This document shows positions 37,033 through 47,018 of a DNA stretch of 64,000 bases, one piece after another; position 1 is the first letter of the stretch; every line of letters begins with the position of its first letter. The stretch is taken from NCBI GenBank assembly GCA_943914835.1, contig CALUDO010000001.1, positions 124,001-188,000 on the forward strand, in the 5' to 3' direction. The notes under the pieces are model-generated. The model ran no database searches. It had not been told where the DNA came from and saw only the letters and a list, made by a program, of their open reading frames with translations. The DNA comes from an uncultured Eremococcus sp. GTDB taxonomy: Bacteria > Bacillota > Bacilli > Lactobacillales > Aerococcaceae. The translations under genes were made by a program, and so were the position numbers.

Positions 37033-37872
37033 CTATTTAATCAGCAGGTTGTAAAGGATAACGATACCACCTAGAACAATTCGGTAATAACCAAAGACGG
37101 TGAAATCATTTCGTTTTAAGTAGGCAAGTAAGAATCGAATGACTAAGATGGAAACAACAAAAGCGACTAACATTCCGAAAGCTAAGTAGATAATTTCAGC
37201 TGTGGTCAGAGACATCCCCAACTTGATTAATTTTAGGGCTGAGGCACCAAACATGGCTGGGATTCCTAAAAAGAAGGAGAACTCAGTCGCAACATAACGA
37301 GAGCTATTCATCAGGAGTCCACCTAAAATGGTCGAACCAGACCGGGATGTTCCAGGAATGATTGAAAGGGACTGAAAGAGTCCGATTTTGAAGGCTTGGC
37401 TATAAGTAAGTTCATTTAAATTATCTGTTACATGAATATGACGGGCTTGGTGTCCACGTTCAATGACTATGAAAGCAAAACCATAGACGATTAGAGCGAT
37501 GGCGACCACTGTCGCATTAAAGAAATATTTATCCATATAATCATTCAATAAGAAACCGATAATTACAACCGGAATGGAGGCCCAGGCTACCTTAAACCAT
37601 AATATCCAAGTATCCTTACGCTCTCCCGCTGTTTTGCTGGGTGAGAAGGGATTTAGCTTATTGAAGTAGATAACTACTACAGCCATGATAGACCCTAATT
37701 GGACTAAAACTAAAAAGAGTTCTTGGAATTCAGCCGAGAGATTCAAGGGCATAACATCTTCAATCAAAATCATATGGCCGGTACTTGAAATTGGGAGCCA
37801 TTCCGTAATTCCCTGTACAAGACTAATAATAAAAATCTTAATTAATTCAATAATATCAATTAAAGAATTCAT
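37033..37872 (-). CDS. uppP: Undecaprenyl-diphosphatase (bacitracin resistance)
   Basis: An integral membrane phosphatase of 279 residues that recycles undecaprenyl diphosphate to the monophosphate carrier used by MraY. The signature GITEWLPISSTGHM (21-34, with Glu24) and SIIPGTSRSGSTI (about 170) are the two catalytic motifs of the BacA/UppP family. About eight membrane segments. Start ATG follows CAAGGAGGT. It is divergent from the AI-2E-type transporter gene. Confidence 0.96.
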   Translation of the reverse strand: MNSLIDIIELIKIFIISLVQGITEWLPISSTGHMILIEDVMPLNLSAEFQELFLVLVQLGSIMAVVVIYFNKLNPFSPSKTAGERKDTWILWFKVAWASIPVVIIGFLLNDYMDKYFFNATVVAIALIVYGFAFIVIERGHQARHIHVTDNLNELTYSQAFKIGLFQSLSIIPGTSRSGSTILGGLLMNSSRYVATEFSFFLGIPAMFGASALKLIKLGMSLTTAEIIYLAFGMLVAFVVSILVIRFLLAYLKRNDFTVFGYYRIVLGGIVILYNLLIK

Positions 37873-38069
37873 AGACTACCTCCTTGAGATTACCCGGACA
37901 ATTATACACTAATTTTTGCTAAAAAGCGAAAACATAGGACAAGAAAATATTGAGTGAGCCATAAAAGTCTGATTAAAAAATAGTGAGTTTCAAGATATGA
38001 CTATAGTTTTTAAGTTAAACATTATATAATGGGTTGGAATCCATTTCAAAGGGGAAGGGAGATAATTAT

Positions 38070-39332
38070 ATGAGCGAAAAGGTAAATAAGCAGAATTCAA
38101 CGACTTTGTTTGATAAGTTGATGACCCATCAAACCATTGTGAGTCTTATTGTTACGCTTTTAATTATGGTAATTATTTATATGCTTGCCAAACTATCCTA
38201 TATCTTCACCCCATTAGGACAGGTATTTGATATATTTGGTTTGCCTTTGATCACAGCAGCCGTCCTTTACTATCTCTTAGCACCTATGGTACGCAAGTTG
38301 ACCAAGATTGGGGTGGAAAAGAATTTAGCTATCTGGCTAATTTTTGTCGGCATTACCATTATTCTAATCTGGGGAACTCTGGCCCTTTTGCCGATATTGA
38401 GAAGGCAGGGCAAAAGCTTGGTCGATAGCATTCCCTATTATACCAACCAATTAAACTTACTTTTAGCTTCAGTTCCCAGTGAGGTTCGTGAGGATCCTAT
38501 TTCGCAAAATATTTCTAATTTCTTTAATGGGTTAGATATGAGTCAAATCTCAAATCGCTTTGATTCCTTGATTGGATCTACCTTTGGATCCTTGGGCACG
38601 GTCATTGGGTCTATTACTCAGATTGTAACGGGAATTCTAACCATGCCTATTGTATTATATTATTTATTACTTGAAGGAAACAAAATCCCTCGCACTATTC
38701 TTTACTATACCCCAACCAAGCATCGGGAAACGGTTAGTCGGATTCTTTACCGGTCTAATTACCAAATTTCGCAATACATTCGCGGACAAATTACTGTTGC
38801 GATAATTGTAGCCATCCTTTTTGCCATTGGATATGGCATCATCGGTATTGACTATGGGATTTCTTTGGCTATTTTTGCTGGTTTTTGTAATGTTATACCT
38901 TATTTAGGGTCCTTTATTGCTATCATTCCAGTTGTGATTATCGGTGTCCTAACATCTCCTTTGATGTTAATTAAGGTATTTATAGTTATGTTTATTGAAC
39001 AGTTTATTGAGGGGCGTTTTGTTTCACCACAAATATTAGGGTCTAGTCTACAGATTCATCCTGTGACTATTTTGTTCGTTCTTTTGGGGGCAGGTAAGTT
39101 GTTTGGATTGGTTGGAGTGATTCTGGGTGTGCCTGGCTATGCTGTTATTAAGGTTTTCGTGGGTGAATTATATCGGGTCTATCGTGAACATTCTGAGGCT
39201 TACGATGACCAAGGTCCAAACGACTTGAATTATATTGATCTAGCAGCGATATCTAAGACAGAGTCGGTGGTTTCCAAGAAAGCGGTTGAGGTTAATCCTG
39301 GTCGTGATATAGAGGAGACCTCCCGTGATTAG
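38070..39332 (+). CDS. AI-2E (PF01594) family transporter
   Basis: A 420-residue membrane protein with about eight helices. The family signature is clear: a paired N-terminal hairpin, IPYLGSFIAIIPVVIIG, FIEQFIEGRFVSPQILG and LHPVTI-like IHPVTILFVLLGAGKLFG near the end. Members include sodium/proton antiporters and exporters of unknown cargo. The ATG at 38070 follows GGAAGGGAG; an upstream TTG is rejected. The hydrophilic C-terminal tail is acidic. It overlaps the lipoprotein gene by eight bases. Confidence 0.88.
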   Translation: MSEKVNKQNSTTLFDKLMTHQTIVSLIVTLLIMVIIYMLAKLSYIFTPLGQVFDIFGLPLITAAVLYYLLAPMVRKLTKIGVEKNLAIWLIFVGITIILIWGTLALLPILRRQGKSLVDSIPYYTNQLNLLLASVPSEVREDPISQNISNFFNGLDMSQISNRFDSLIGSTFGSLGTVIGSITQIVTGILTMPIVLYYLLLEGNKIPRTILYYTPTKHRETVSRILYRSNYQISQYIRGQITVAIIVAILFAIGYGIIGIDYGISLAIFAGFCNVIPYLGSFIAIIPVVIIGVLTSPLMLIKVFIVMFIEQFIEGRFVSPQILGSSLQIHPVTILFVLLGAGKLFGLVGVILGVPGYAVIKVFVGELYRVYREHSEAYDDQGPNDLNYIDLAAISKTESVVSKKAVEVNPGRDIEETSRD

Positions 39333-40692
39333 GCAATCTAAAGGAAGAGCGTCCAGGATTTATTATTTTAGTGTCCTCTTTCTAATGTGCATAGGTCTGG
39401 GGGCTTGTCAGGACAGGCAAACAAATAATGAATCTCAAGATACATCAGCCTCTATCCTTGGTCAGAAAGAGGAGGAGCTTAGTCTAGACCCAAGGTTAAT
39501 TCCTGATTTTACCCAGGTACTAGCCGAATATCAAAAGTCCCCAACCGCCGATCACTTGACTCTTGACTTCGAAAGTGAGGGTCCGTTTAGCTATCAGGGA
39601 GACAATTTTAATGTCACAGTCAATCATTTGGCATATTTAACGTCGGTTAGCAAAGATGAAACGGACTTATTACTCCTTCATCTATCCATTGAAAACACCT
39701 CTTCCTTAGCCATTAATTTTCCCCCTCAAAGAATTAAACTGCAAACCCTGTCCCAGAATTATCATGCCTATTCAGATGCAAACAAGTATTCTTCTGATTC
39801 AGGCTACCTAGCGGATATTTTAAACCGTCAGAATAACCAAATTGGACCCGATATGTCTCTTGAAGGTTACTTGGTATTTTCCGTCAATGATCCCGCTACG
39901 GAGACAGTTAATTTTGTTTTTGATGACCAGGCCACAGCCAACTTAAACTCAAAGCTTCATTTACTCAAACTAGACTTAGGGCCATCGGACTTTATGTCTG
40001 GAGGTATGCTTTTACCCTTAAACCAAGCGAGTAAGGAATTTCTTGAGGAGCAGACTCAATTTATTCAAGACCCTTCCATTAATAATCTTTTGGGAAATAA
40101 GGTGTCCCTGATTGATACGCAAGTAGAGAATGATTTGCTAATAGGTGAGTGGGGCGATATAGAGGTTAAGCGGTGGCAGCTAATGACCTTGAATCCTTTC
40201 CAGGCTTATGAAGTTGAGTTTCAGTCCTATTCACAAAGGCCAATTATACTTAGTTTGGAATATGTACTGGATAAATTTCCAGAAAAAATGGAAATGTTTT
40301 TAAATTATGAAGAAAGCAATTTGCGAATAAACCAAAGAGAATTTCCCTTAGTGAGGTCTGTTTTGACCAATCATTCAGAGACTGATACCAAGCTTTCAAA
40401 GCAATTTTCGACATCTTTTATCCTTGATAGAGATGACTTCTTAAAAGCAGATGCTTGTGACAAAGTAACCCTTGACCTCCATCTAGAGGGAACGATGGAC
40501 TTTCAACGCTTTGATTTAGGCCCTCTATCAGCATTGGACCATCCTCTCTATGTGAGACAGAAATTGCTTTATGGTTTAGATACTAATTTTGCAATCGAAG
40601 ATAGTATTGATCCTAATAGGATTGATCTAGTCAAAACTATGGTTTATGAATATGTAATTGACTTAAAGAACAAGGAAATCGAAGTTGAGTGA
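39325..40692 (+). CDS. Predicted lipoprotein with DUF4352/DUF5068-like domains
   Basis: A 455-residue exported protein. Residues 11-27 are hydrophobic and end in the lipobox LGAC (Cys28), so it should be lipid-anchored outside the membrane. After a Gln/Asn/Ser linker, a region YQGDNFNVTVNHLAYL and LLLLHLSIENTSSLAINFPP (about 90-140) has the beta-sandwich look of DUF4352 domains, and the C-terminal half resembles lipoproteins named DUF5068. Function unknown. The start is GTG, seven bases after GAGGAG and overlapping the transporter gene, so the two are coupled. Confidence 0.7.
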   Translation: MIRQSKGRASRIYYFSVLFLMCIGLGACQDRQTNNESQDTSASILGQKEEELSLDPRLIPDFTQVLAEYQKSPTADHLTLDFESEGPFSYQGDNFNVTVNHLAYLTSVSKDETDLLLLHLSIENTSSLAINFPPQRIKLQTLSQNYHAYSDANKYSSDSGYLADILNRQNNQIGPDMSLEGYLVFSVNDPATETVNFVFDDQATANLNSKLHLLKLDLGPSDFMSGGMLLPLNQASKEFLEEQTQFIQDPSINNLLGNKVSLIDTQVENDLLIGEWGDIEVKRWQLMTLNPFQAYEVEFQSYSQRPIILSLEYVLDKFPEKMEMFLNYEESNLRINQREFPLVRSVLTNHSETDTKLSKQFSTSFILDRDDFLKADACDKVTLDLHLEGTMDFQRFDLGPLSALDHPLYVRQKLLYGLDTNFAIEDSIDPNRIDLVKTMVYEYVIDLKNKEIEVE

Positions 40693-40743
40693 ATCGGCTT
40701 CTTCAAAGAACTGAAAGAAAAAAGATAGGAGTATTGTGACAAT

Positions 40744-41421
40744 ATGGGTGCTATTGTGGACGCCATTGCGGTTATTATTGCAGGTGCTATTGGTTTAATT
40801 ATCAAAGAGGGAATTCCGGTTCGGGTGAATGAAAGGCTTATACAAGCCATAGCCTTATGTATTATTGCTATTGGAATTTCTGGAGCAATTAAGGGCCAAG
40901 AAACCTTGGTCCAAATTATTTCTATGACTTTAGGAACAGTTATTGGAGAGGGCTTTGACCTAGATCAAGGTATTCAACGCTTTGCAAGCTTCCTACAAAC
41001 GAAACTACAAAAGTGGCCAGAACTAGCAGGAATAGGTGAGGGGTTTATTTCAGCATCTATGTTATTTTGCATTGGGTCAATGGTCATTGTAGGCTCTTTA
41101 GAAAGTGGTTTAACGGGGAACAATACAACCCTATACGCCAAAGCAGTCATCGATGGTATAACAGCCCTTTTGTTAGCCTCTTCTTTAGGGGTAGGTGTTA
41201 TCTTTGGTGCCTTTCCTGTCTTGATTATTGAAGGGGGCCTAACCCTGTTTGCAGGCCTCCTAGCTCCTCTTCTAACACCACTGGTTATTAATGAAATGAT
41301 TGCTTTAGGATCAATTATTCTGATTGGTTTAGGATTAAACATGCTAGAAGTTACTCAACTGAAAATTATGAATTTTGTTCCAGCCATGTTGTTTCCAGCA
41401 ATTTTGATGTTATTTATGTAG
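40744..41421 (+). CDS. DUF554 family membrane protein (YqgA type)
   Basis: A 225-residue protein with about seven membrane helices. MGAIVDAIAVIIAGAIGLII, the central GEGFISASMLFCIGSMVIVGSLE and the FGAFPVLIIEGGLTL helix are characteristic of DUF554, a widespread putative transporter family without an assigned substrate. Start ATG follows ATAGGAG. It lies 51 bases after the lipoprotein gene and 15 before the M15 peptidase, likely one transcript with both. Confidence 0.88.
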   Translation: MGAIVDAIAVIIAGAIGLIIKEGIPVRVNERLIQAIALCIIAIGISGAIKGQETLVQIISMTLGTVIGEGFDLDQGIQRFASFLQTKLQKWPELAGIGEGFISASMLFCIGSMVIVGSLESGLTGNNTTLYAKAVIDGITALLLASSLGVGVIFGAFPVLIIEGGLTLFAGLLAPLLTPLVINEMIALGSIILIGLGLNMLEVTQLKIMNFVPAMLFPAILMLFM

Positions 41422-41436
41422 GAAGGATGGATCTTG

Positions 41437-42216
41437 ATGCGGAATTATCTGAATCGTATTTTAATAGTCTTCCTTGGCTTTCTCTTAACTTTAGGAATGG
41501 GGGGCTATGAAACTGTCCATGGTCAAAGCTTATTGAGTGAAGAGGACTTGCAGACTAGTTTAGGAAATGACAAGGTGGAGGAATTATTGCAACTATTACC
41601 TGAAGGGATTAATTCCAAAGACCCTATGCTTAAATTAGTTAATAAGTCTAATCCCTTACAGGAAGAATTAATCTTTGATTGGGCTTATTCTGATTCCGGG
41701 CTGCCCTACAATGCAAGCATACAGCCAGCCTATGAAGCTTGGATGGAGGCGGCTAATCAAGCAGGATATTCCTATCAATTTGTCTCAGGATACCGGTCCA
41801 TGGAGGAGCAAAAGGTCAACCGAATGGCCCGCTACCAATCTTATCTGAGTGAAGGCGTTGACCCTGACTATGCTCAAACCCTAGTAGATAAATTCTACGC
41901 TCCGATTGATGCATCCGAACATTTAACAGGTTTGGCTCTTGATTTATTAGGCACTGATTGGACTAGTCAAGGAGGAGAATTGACGGCTGCTTATGCAGAC
42001 ATGGCTTCAGCCCAGTGGTTAGATAATTCGGGACCAGATTATGGCTTTATTTTACGCTATCCTAGTGACAAAGAAGCGATTACAGGTTATCATTTTGAAC
42101 CATGGCACTTTCGTTATGTTGGGGAAGACCATGCCCATTTTATGACTGAACATCACTTGACGCTTGAAGAGTATCTGAGTCTTATTCAAATGAAAGAAAA
42201 TAAGACCAATTCTTAA
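41437..42216 (+). CDS. M15 family D-alanyl-D-alanine carboxypeptidase (VanY-like)
   Basis: A 259-residue exported peptidase. A signal segment (about residues 6-28) is followed by a linker and the VanY domain: SGYRSMEEQKVNR, then SEHLTGLALDL (zinc His and Asp ligands of SxHxxGxAxD) and ITGYHFEPWHFRYVG (catalytic Glu and zinc His). It would trim stem-peptide ends in the wall, alongside dacA. ATG 41437 was chosen ten bases after GGAAGG; a TTG three bases earlier is possible. A terminator follows. Confidence 0.9.
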   Translation: MRNYLNRILIVFLGFLLTLGMGGYETVHGQSLLSEEDLQTSLGNDKVEELLQLLPEGINSKDPMLKLVNKSNPLQEELIFDWAYSDSGLPYNASIQPAYEAWMEAANQAGYSYQFVSGYRSMEEQKVNRMARYQSYLSEGVDPDYAQTLVDKFYAPIDASEHLTGLALDLLGTDWTSQGGELTAAYADMASAQWLDNSGPDYGFILRYPSDKEAITGYHFEPWHFRYVGEDHAHFMTEHHLTLEEYLSLIQMKENKTNS

Positions 42217-42230
42217 GACAACTGCATATA

Positions 42231-42269
42231 AAAAAGATGATCGGTTAAATGGTAACCGGTCATCTTTTT
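42231..42269. terminator. Terminator between the M15 peptidase and gatD
   Basis: AAAAAGATGA and TCGGTTA on the left pair with TAACCGG and TCATCTTTTT on the right. Convergent genes end on both sides. Confidence 0.88.
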
Positions 42270-42315
42270 GCTTTATTAATTTTACTAGGTCTTGGTGCAA
42301 TGTCTTACACAGTTT

Positions 42316-42966
42316 TTATAGCTTTTTATGGATAGCCAAGTTAACTAAGTGATTTGCTAACCATTCATTTCGAACGAGTAAGGGTCCGTGGAAATAGGAG
42401 GCATAGGTGTTTTTGTAATGAAGGCCTTCAGTTTGATCTTGGTTATTATTACCGCAACCTTTAAGCACGCGTCCTAAGGGTTTTAAACCTTCTGCTAAAA
42501 AGGTGACTCCGTTATGATTTTCAAAACCCTGGTAGACTTGGTCATTGACTTCATCATAAATCTCAACTTCACCTATAAAACGGGAATTGATTTGACGTTC
42601 TGTATAGTGGGGAAGAATGCCAGTCCCTAAGAGTTTTTCTCCGGCGGCGTTTACATAGTATTGTCCTAGGAGTTGGTAGCCACCACATATTGCTAAGAGG
42701 ACCCCTTCATCTTCAATATATTTTTTGAGATCTTCTTTAATGCGTTGAATATCCTGGGCAACAATCTTCTGCTCAAAATCTTGACCACCACCAAAGAAGA
42801 CAAGGTCATAATCTGTAGCTTGGAAGGAGTCCTTTAAAGAAACGATGTGTGTTGTTACTTGGTAGCCAGCTTTTTTGGCATAGTGTTCAAGTAAGAGGAG
42901 ATTGCCATTATCCCCATAAGTATTTAGTAGATTGCCATAGAGGTGGCAAATTCTTATTGTCTTCAT
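42316..42966 (-). CDS. gatD: Lipid II isoglutaminyl synthase, glutaminase subunit GatD
   Basis: GatD frees ammonia from glutamine and passes it to MurT to amidate D-Glu of lipid II. The 216-residue CobB/CobQ-like amidotransferase has NTYGDNGNLLLL, the oxyanion region FFGGGQDFEQ, nucleophile Cys in LLAICGGYQLLG (about residue 94) and a late catalytic His near ASYFHGPLL. It lies ten bases after murT, as in Staphylococcus and Streptococcus. Confidence 0.94.
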   Translation of the reverse strand: MKTIRICHLYGNLLNTYGDNGNLLLLEHYAKKAGYQVTTHIVSLKDSFQATDYDLVFFGGGQDFEQKIVAQDIQRIKEDLKKYIEDEGVLLAICGGYQLLGQYYVNAAGEKLLGTGILPHYTERQINSRFIGEVEIYDEVNDQVYQGFENHNGVTFLAEGLKPLGRVLKGCGNNNQDQTEGLHYKNTYASYFHGPLLVRNEWLANHLVNLAIHKKL

Positions 42967-42976
42967 TACACGTCTC

Positions 42977-44317
42977 CTATTTTTTTAAGTAGCCTTGGTC
43001 AATGAGGTATTTTCTTAAATCTAGCATAGCTGTATAGGTCGCTAGAATATGTATATTGGGGCTTTGACTCTCTTTGATGGCCTGAACCAGGTCTTGGTTG
43101 GAAGTAACTTTGAGGATGGGCTCTTTATCTAAGCCAGCAATTTCAAGCCGACGGGTCATTTCATCCACCTTCATGCCAGATGTGATTACTTTCTCAATTG
43201 GAAAGTTGACCATATCTTCAAAATGACCATCCCAAATCCAGGAAACATCTGTTCCATCAGCATATTGATTATTTAGGATAGTGACTAAGCTAAAGGGAGT
43301 TTGATCAATTGCCATGAGGTCGATTACCTGATTTAAGCCCACTGGATTTTTAACTAAGTTAAGGAGGACTTTATGACCATCAATTTCAAAGACTTCCTGA
43401 CGTCCAAAGACCCGCTGTGCTCGAGTAAAGCCTCGTTCAATTTCTTGGGGAGTGAGGCCGAAGAAGGTGGCTAGGCTAAAAGCAGCCAGCGCATTATATA
43501 TGTTATAGACGCCGGCTATTGGAATGGAGAAGGGGTGGTGGTCAATTTCAAAATCGGATCCTTGTAAACTTTGGTCCAAGATAGCTGTAACAGTATTATC
43601 TAAAGGAGGACGCTTGAAGTCACAGTAGGGGCAAGTATATTTACCTAGGTTAGCATAGGTTAGAGACTTATAGTCAAGGATATTCTGACATTTGGGACAT
43701 AAGATGCCATCAGTGTTTGAAGCTGGAGTGACATCTTGGTCAGGTCCAGTCTCGAAACCATAGAAAAGTCGAGGATTATCCAAGGGAATAGAATTTAGGA
43801 TGGGGGAGTCCCCGTTACTTATGACTGTGGCCTCGGGAACCATTTGGGCGGCGTCAGCCATTAGTTTATATATAGAGTAAATTTCACCGTAACGGTCCAT
43901 TTGATCACGGAAAACATTCGTATGGAGAAAAACTTTCGGTTGAAGTGCCTTGACCACATGCTTGAGAGAACCTTCATCAATTTCTAGAATCGCTATTCCC
44001 TTTTGACCTGGCTGGGGTTGTTTAGCATCTAAGAAGACCGACACAATTCCTTGGCGCATGTTGGACCCGGTTGGATTGGTTAGAACCATATCATATTTCT
44101 CTTTAAGGGCTTGTACTGTAAGAGCAGTCGTTAAGGTCTTACCGTTGGTACCAGTAATAACAGCCACATCGTAATTTTTTGCTAAATTTTCTAAGATATT
44201 GGGGTCAATTGTCTCGGCGAGTTTACCTGGAAGACTAGACCCCCCCTGGGTAAAGGTAGTTAATCCCCACCGACTCAGACGGCCAATCCCCCTTGCAAGT
44301 TGACTCTTGAATGTCAT
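42977..44317 (-). CDS. murT: Lipid II isoglutaminyl synthase, Mur-ligase-like subunit MurT
   Basis: MurT activates the alpha-carboxylate of D-Glu in lipid II with ATP. The 446-residue protein has the Mur ligase P-loop ITGTNGKT, a HTNVFRDQMDRYGE central-domain motif, a MurT-specific zinc ribbon CPKC...CPYC inserted in the middle domain, and the C-terminal DUF1727-type domain with SWIWD. The ATG at 44317 follows GGGAGGAA; a TTG 15 bases upstream is rejected. Operon with gatD, divergent from tdk. Confidence 0.94.
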   Translation of the reverse strand: MTFKSQLARGIGRLSRWGLTTFTQGGSSLPGKLAETIDPNILENLAKNYDVAVITGTNGKTLTTALTVQALKEKYDMVLTNPTGSNMRQGIVSVFLDAKQPQPGQKGIAILEIDEGSLKHVVKALQPKVFLHTNVFRDQMDRYGEIYSIYKLMADAAQMVPEATVISNGDSPILNSIPLDNPRLFYGFETGPDQDVTPASNTDGILCPKCQNILDYKSLTYANLGKYTCPYCDFKRPPLDNTVTAILDQSLQGSDFEIDHHPFSIPIAGVYNIYNALAAFSLATFFGLTPQEIERGFTRAQRVFGRQEVFEIDGHKVLLNLVKNPVGLNQVIDLMAIDQTPFSLVTILNNQYADGTDVSWIWDGHFEDMVNFPIEKVITSGMKVDEMTRRLEIAGLDKEPILKVTSNQDLVQAIKESQSPNIHILATYTAMLDLRKYLIDQGYLKK

Positions 44318-44420
44318 ATAGGTTCCTCCCAACTAATTTTCATGTAGTATCATAGCAATTCTTTGACTAAAAATAAAGAGACTATCTTTGCAGAAGCCGT
44401 AGAGAAGAGTGAAGTCTAGA

Positions 44421-44449
44421 TTGACGACAGGCTTTTTCTATTCTATTAT
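44421..44449 (+). promoter_or_regulatory. Promoter of tdk
   Basis: TTGACG (44421-44426), 17 bases, TATTAT (44444-44449), 36 bases before the tdk start. Confidence 0.75.
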
Positions 44450-44484
44450 TAATGGTTGAAGGCAGCAGAATAAAGGAGGATACA

Positions 44485-45057
44485 ATGGCGAAGTTATATT
44501 TTAAATATGGGGCTATGAATAGTGGGAAATCAATTGAGATTATTAAAGTAGCTCATAACTATGAAGAACAGAACAAACCTGTAAAGATTTTCACTTCCAT
44601 TGTTGATAACCGTTCAGGACAGGGTAAAGTGGCCAGTCGTGCTGGTTTTGAGCGAGAAGCGACTCCTATTGATGATCAAATGAATGTCTTTGAACTTGTC
44701 AAAGCCTCTCAAGAAGAACTCTTTTGTATCCTTATAGATGAGGCTCAATTTTTAAATAAAGAACATGTTCTTCAACTAACGCATATTGTGGACGATTTGA
44801 ATATTCCGGTGATGTGCTTTGGCTTAAAGAATGATTTCTCAAACGAATTGTTTGAAGGGTCTAAATATCTCCTGCTTTATGCTGACAAAATTGAAGAAAT
44901 TAAGACAATTTGCTGGTTCTGCCACCGTAAGGCATCAATGAACTTAAGGATTGCAAATGGTAAACCAGTTTATCAAGGGGAACAGATTCAAATTGGAGGC
45001 AATGAATCTTACTTGCCTGTTTGTCGCAAGTGTTATTTTCACCCTAAATTGACCTAA
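44485..45057 (+). CDS. tdk: Thymidine kinase, type II
   Basis: Phosphorylates thymidine for DNA synthesis. The 190-residue product has the P-loop YGAMNSGKS (8-16), [11 protein letters not shown] with catalytic Glu, the CWFCHRKA and CRKCYFH zinc pairs, and the lasso region [17 protein letters not shown] 44485 follows AAAGGAGGA; an in-frame ATG 33 bases upstream lacks a site. It precedes prfA by 31 bases, the usual Gram-positive tdk-prfA-prmC-ywlC order. Confidence 0.96.
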   Translation: MAKLYFKYGAMNSGKSIEIIKVAHNYEEQNKPVKIFTSIVDNRSGQGKVASRAGFEREATPIDDQMNVFELVKASQEELFCILIDEAQFLNKEHVLQLTHIVDDLNIPVMCFGLKNDFSNELFEGSKYLLLYADKIEEIKTICWFCHRKASMNLRIANGKPVYQGEQIQIGGNESYLPVCRKCYFHPKLT

Positions 45058-45088
45058 CTATTCCCTTAACTTAATAAGGAGGAAACAC

Positions 45089-46168
45089 ATGTTTGAACAA
45101 TTAGATAGTTTGTTAATTCGGTATGATGAGGTTAATGAGCTTTTGGCTGATCCAACTGTTATTGCCGATACCGATCGTTTACGTGAATTAACCATCGAGG
45201 AGGCAGATTTAAGACCAAAAGTTGAGAAGATTAAGCGGTTTAAGGAAGTTGAAGAGGAAATTGAAGCGACGGAAGTCATGCTAGATGAAGAATCGGATTC
45301 AGAAATATTAGCAATGGCTAAAGAAGAATTGACCAGTCTAAAAAATGAGGATGAAGCTCTCCAGGAAGAAATTCGCTTAATGATGATTCCTGAAGATCCT
45401 AATGACGGCAAGAACATTATAATGGAAATTCGAGGAGCCGCTGGTGGAGACGAAGCTCAATTATTTGCTGGTGATTTATTGAATATGTATACCAAATATG
45501 CTGATAAGCAGGGGTGGAAAACAGAGGTCTTAGATGCCAATATTACTGGAATTGGTGGCTACAAAGAAGTGACCCTAATGATCTCAGGTCATAAGGTCTA
45601 TAGCAAGTTGAAATTTGAAAATGGGGCTCACCGAGTGCAAAGAGTTCCTCAAACTGAATCTCAAGGACGGGTCCATACTTCTACTGCAACGGTTGTGGTT
45701 ATGCCTGAAGCAGAAGAGATAGACTTCGAATTAGATGATAACGATATTCGGGTAGATATTTACCATGCTTCTGGTGCGGGAGGACAACACGTCAATAAGA
45801 CGGCATCCGCCGTTCGCTTAACCCATATTCCTACGAATACGGTAGTTGCTATGCAGGATGAACGGTCCCAATTGAAGAACAGGGAAAAGGCTATGAAGGT
45901 CTTAAGAGCCCGAGTCTACGACCAGGTTCAAGCAGCTGCTCAGTCTGAATACGATAGCGAGCGGAAGTTAAAGGTCGGAACGGGTGACCGATCAGAAAGA
46001 ATCCGGACCTATAATTTCCCTCAAAGTCGAGTAACTGATCACCGGATTGGTTTGACTTTACAGCAATTAGATTCTGTCTTGGCAGGAAATCTTGATGAGA
46101 TTATTGATGCTCTCATTCTATACGATCAATCTCAAAAATTGGAGGAATTAAATGGACCCGATATGTAA
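45089..46168 (+). CDS. prfA: Peptide chain release factor 1
   Basis: RF-1 ends translation at UAA and UAG. The 359-residue protein has the GGQ motif at 231-233 ([15 protein letters not shown]), methylated on Gln by PrmC in other bacteria, and a codon-recognition loop with [10 protein letters not shown] (the PxT motif). Start follows AAGGAGGAAA. The gene overlaps prmC, its modifying enzyme, by 17 bases. Confidence 0.97.
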   Translation: MFEQLDSLLIRYDEVNELLADPTVIADTDRLRELTIEEADLRPKVEKIKRFKEVEEEIEATEVMLDEESDSEILAMAKEELTSLKNEDEALQEEIRLMMIPEDPNDGKNIIMEIRGAAGGDEAQLFAGDLLNMYTKYADKQGWKTEVLDANITGIGGYKEVTLMISGHKVYSKLKFENGAHRVQRVPQTESQGRVHTSTATVVVMPEAEEIDFELDDNDIRVDIYHASGAGGQHVNKTASAVRLTHIPTNTVVAMQDERSQLKNREKAMKVLRARVYDQVQAAAQSEYDSERKLKVGTGDRSERIRTYNFPQSRVTDHRIGLTLQQLDSVLAGNLDEIIDALILYDQSQKLEELNGPDM

Positions 46169-47018
46169 GGGGAGTCTGGCCGAAGCGATTCAAGCAGCTT
46201 CGGCTTTTTTGGAGCAAGCGGGCTTTGATGAACCTGGCCTTGGCCAACGAATTTGGTTAGATTATAAGGACTGGACATTAAATGAAATGGTAGCAGAGCT
46301 TCATGAAGATATTAGTTCAAGTGACTTCAAAACCTACATGGACCTAGTTAAAAAGGTGGCCCAGGGGCACCCCTTGGCATACTTGCTTAATCGAGCATAT
46401 TTCATGGGAGATTGGTTTAAAGTCACAAGTGACACCTTAATTCCCCGTGAAGAAACGGCAGGGATCCTCCACTTAGCTTTGTCCAAATTAGAAAATAGAC
46501 CCCCTCATCGTATTCTAGATGTGGGAACTGGGTCTGGTATCCTGGCTATAAAATTAGCCCAGCATTTTCACCAAAGTCAAGTATGGGGGACGGATATTTC
46601 AAAGAAGGCCTTGGCCGTAGCTCAAGTGAATAGTGAAAATTTAAAGCAGAGCGTAACCTGGATTGAAAGTGACTTATTTCAACAAATACCTGACTTAGAA
46701 TTTGACCTTATTGTATCCAATCCCCCTTATGTAGCTTATGAAGAGTTAGAACTTATGGATGTTTCAGTAGTAACTTATGAACCCCACCAAGCCTTGTTTG
46801 CAGATAATGAGGGTCTTAGCATTTATCAAGCCATGGCTCAAGAAGTTAATTCCTATCTTAAATCAACAGGAATTATGATTCTTGAGATTGGTTACCAACA
46901 AGGACAAGTGGTTCAGACCATTTTCCAGCAAGTATTTCCCAAGCGTGAAGTTACATTACACCAAGATTATAATGGTTTGGATCGATATGTATTAATAGAA
47001 GAGGAAAGTGATTGTTAA
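46152..47018 (+). CDS. prmC: Release factor glutamine N5-methyltransferase PrmC
   Basis: Methylates the GGQ glutamine of RF1 and RF2. The 288-residue product has an N-terminal helical domain that grips the factor, SAM motif [16 protein letters not shown], and the catalytic NPPY (190-193). GGAGG lies within the end of prfA. Its TAA shares one base with the ATG of the next gene, so prfA-prmC-ywlC are tightly coupled. Confidence 0.96.
   Translation: MDPICKGSLAEAIQAASAFLEQAGFDEPGLGQRIWLDYKDWTLNEMVAELHEDISSSDFKTYMDLVKKVAQGHPLAYLLNRAYFMGDWFKVTSDTLIPREETAGILHLALSKLENRPPHRILDVGTGSGILAIKLAQHFHQSQVWGTDISKKALAVAQVNSENLKQSVTWIESDLFQQIPDLEFDLIVSNPPYVAYEELELMDVSVVTYEPHQALFADNEGLSIYQAMAQEVNSYLKSTGIMILEIGYQQGQVVQTIFQQVFPKREVTLHQDYNGLDRYVLIEEESDC

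Noticed and set aside
38070..39332. Functional link between LuxS and the AI-2E transporter as an AI-2 export system
   Set aside because: The family name is historical, most members move other substrates, and uppP separates the two genes.
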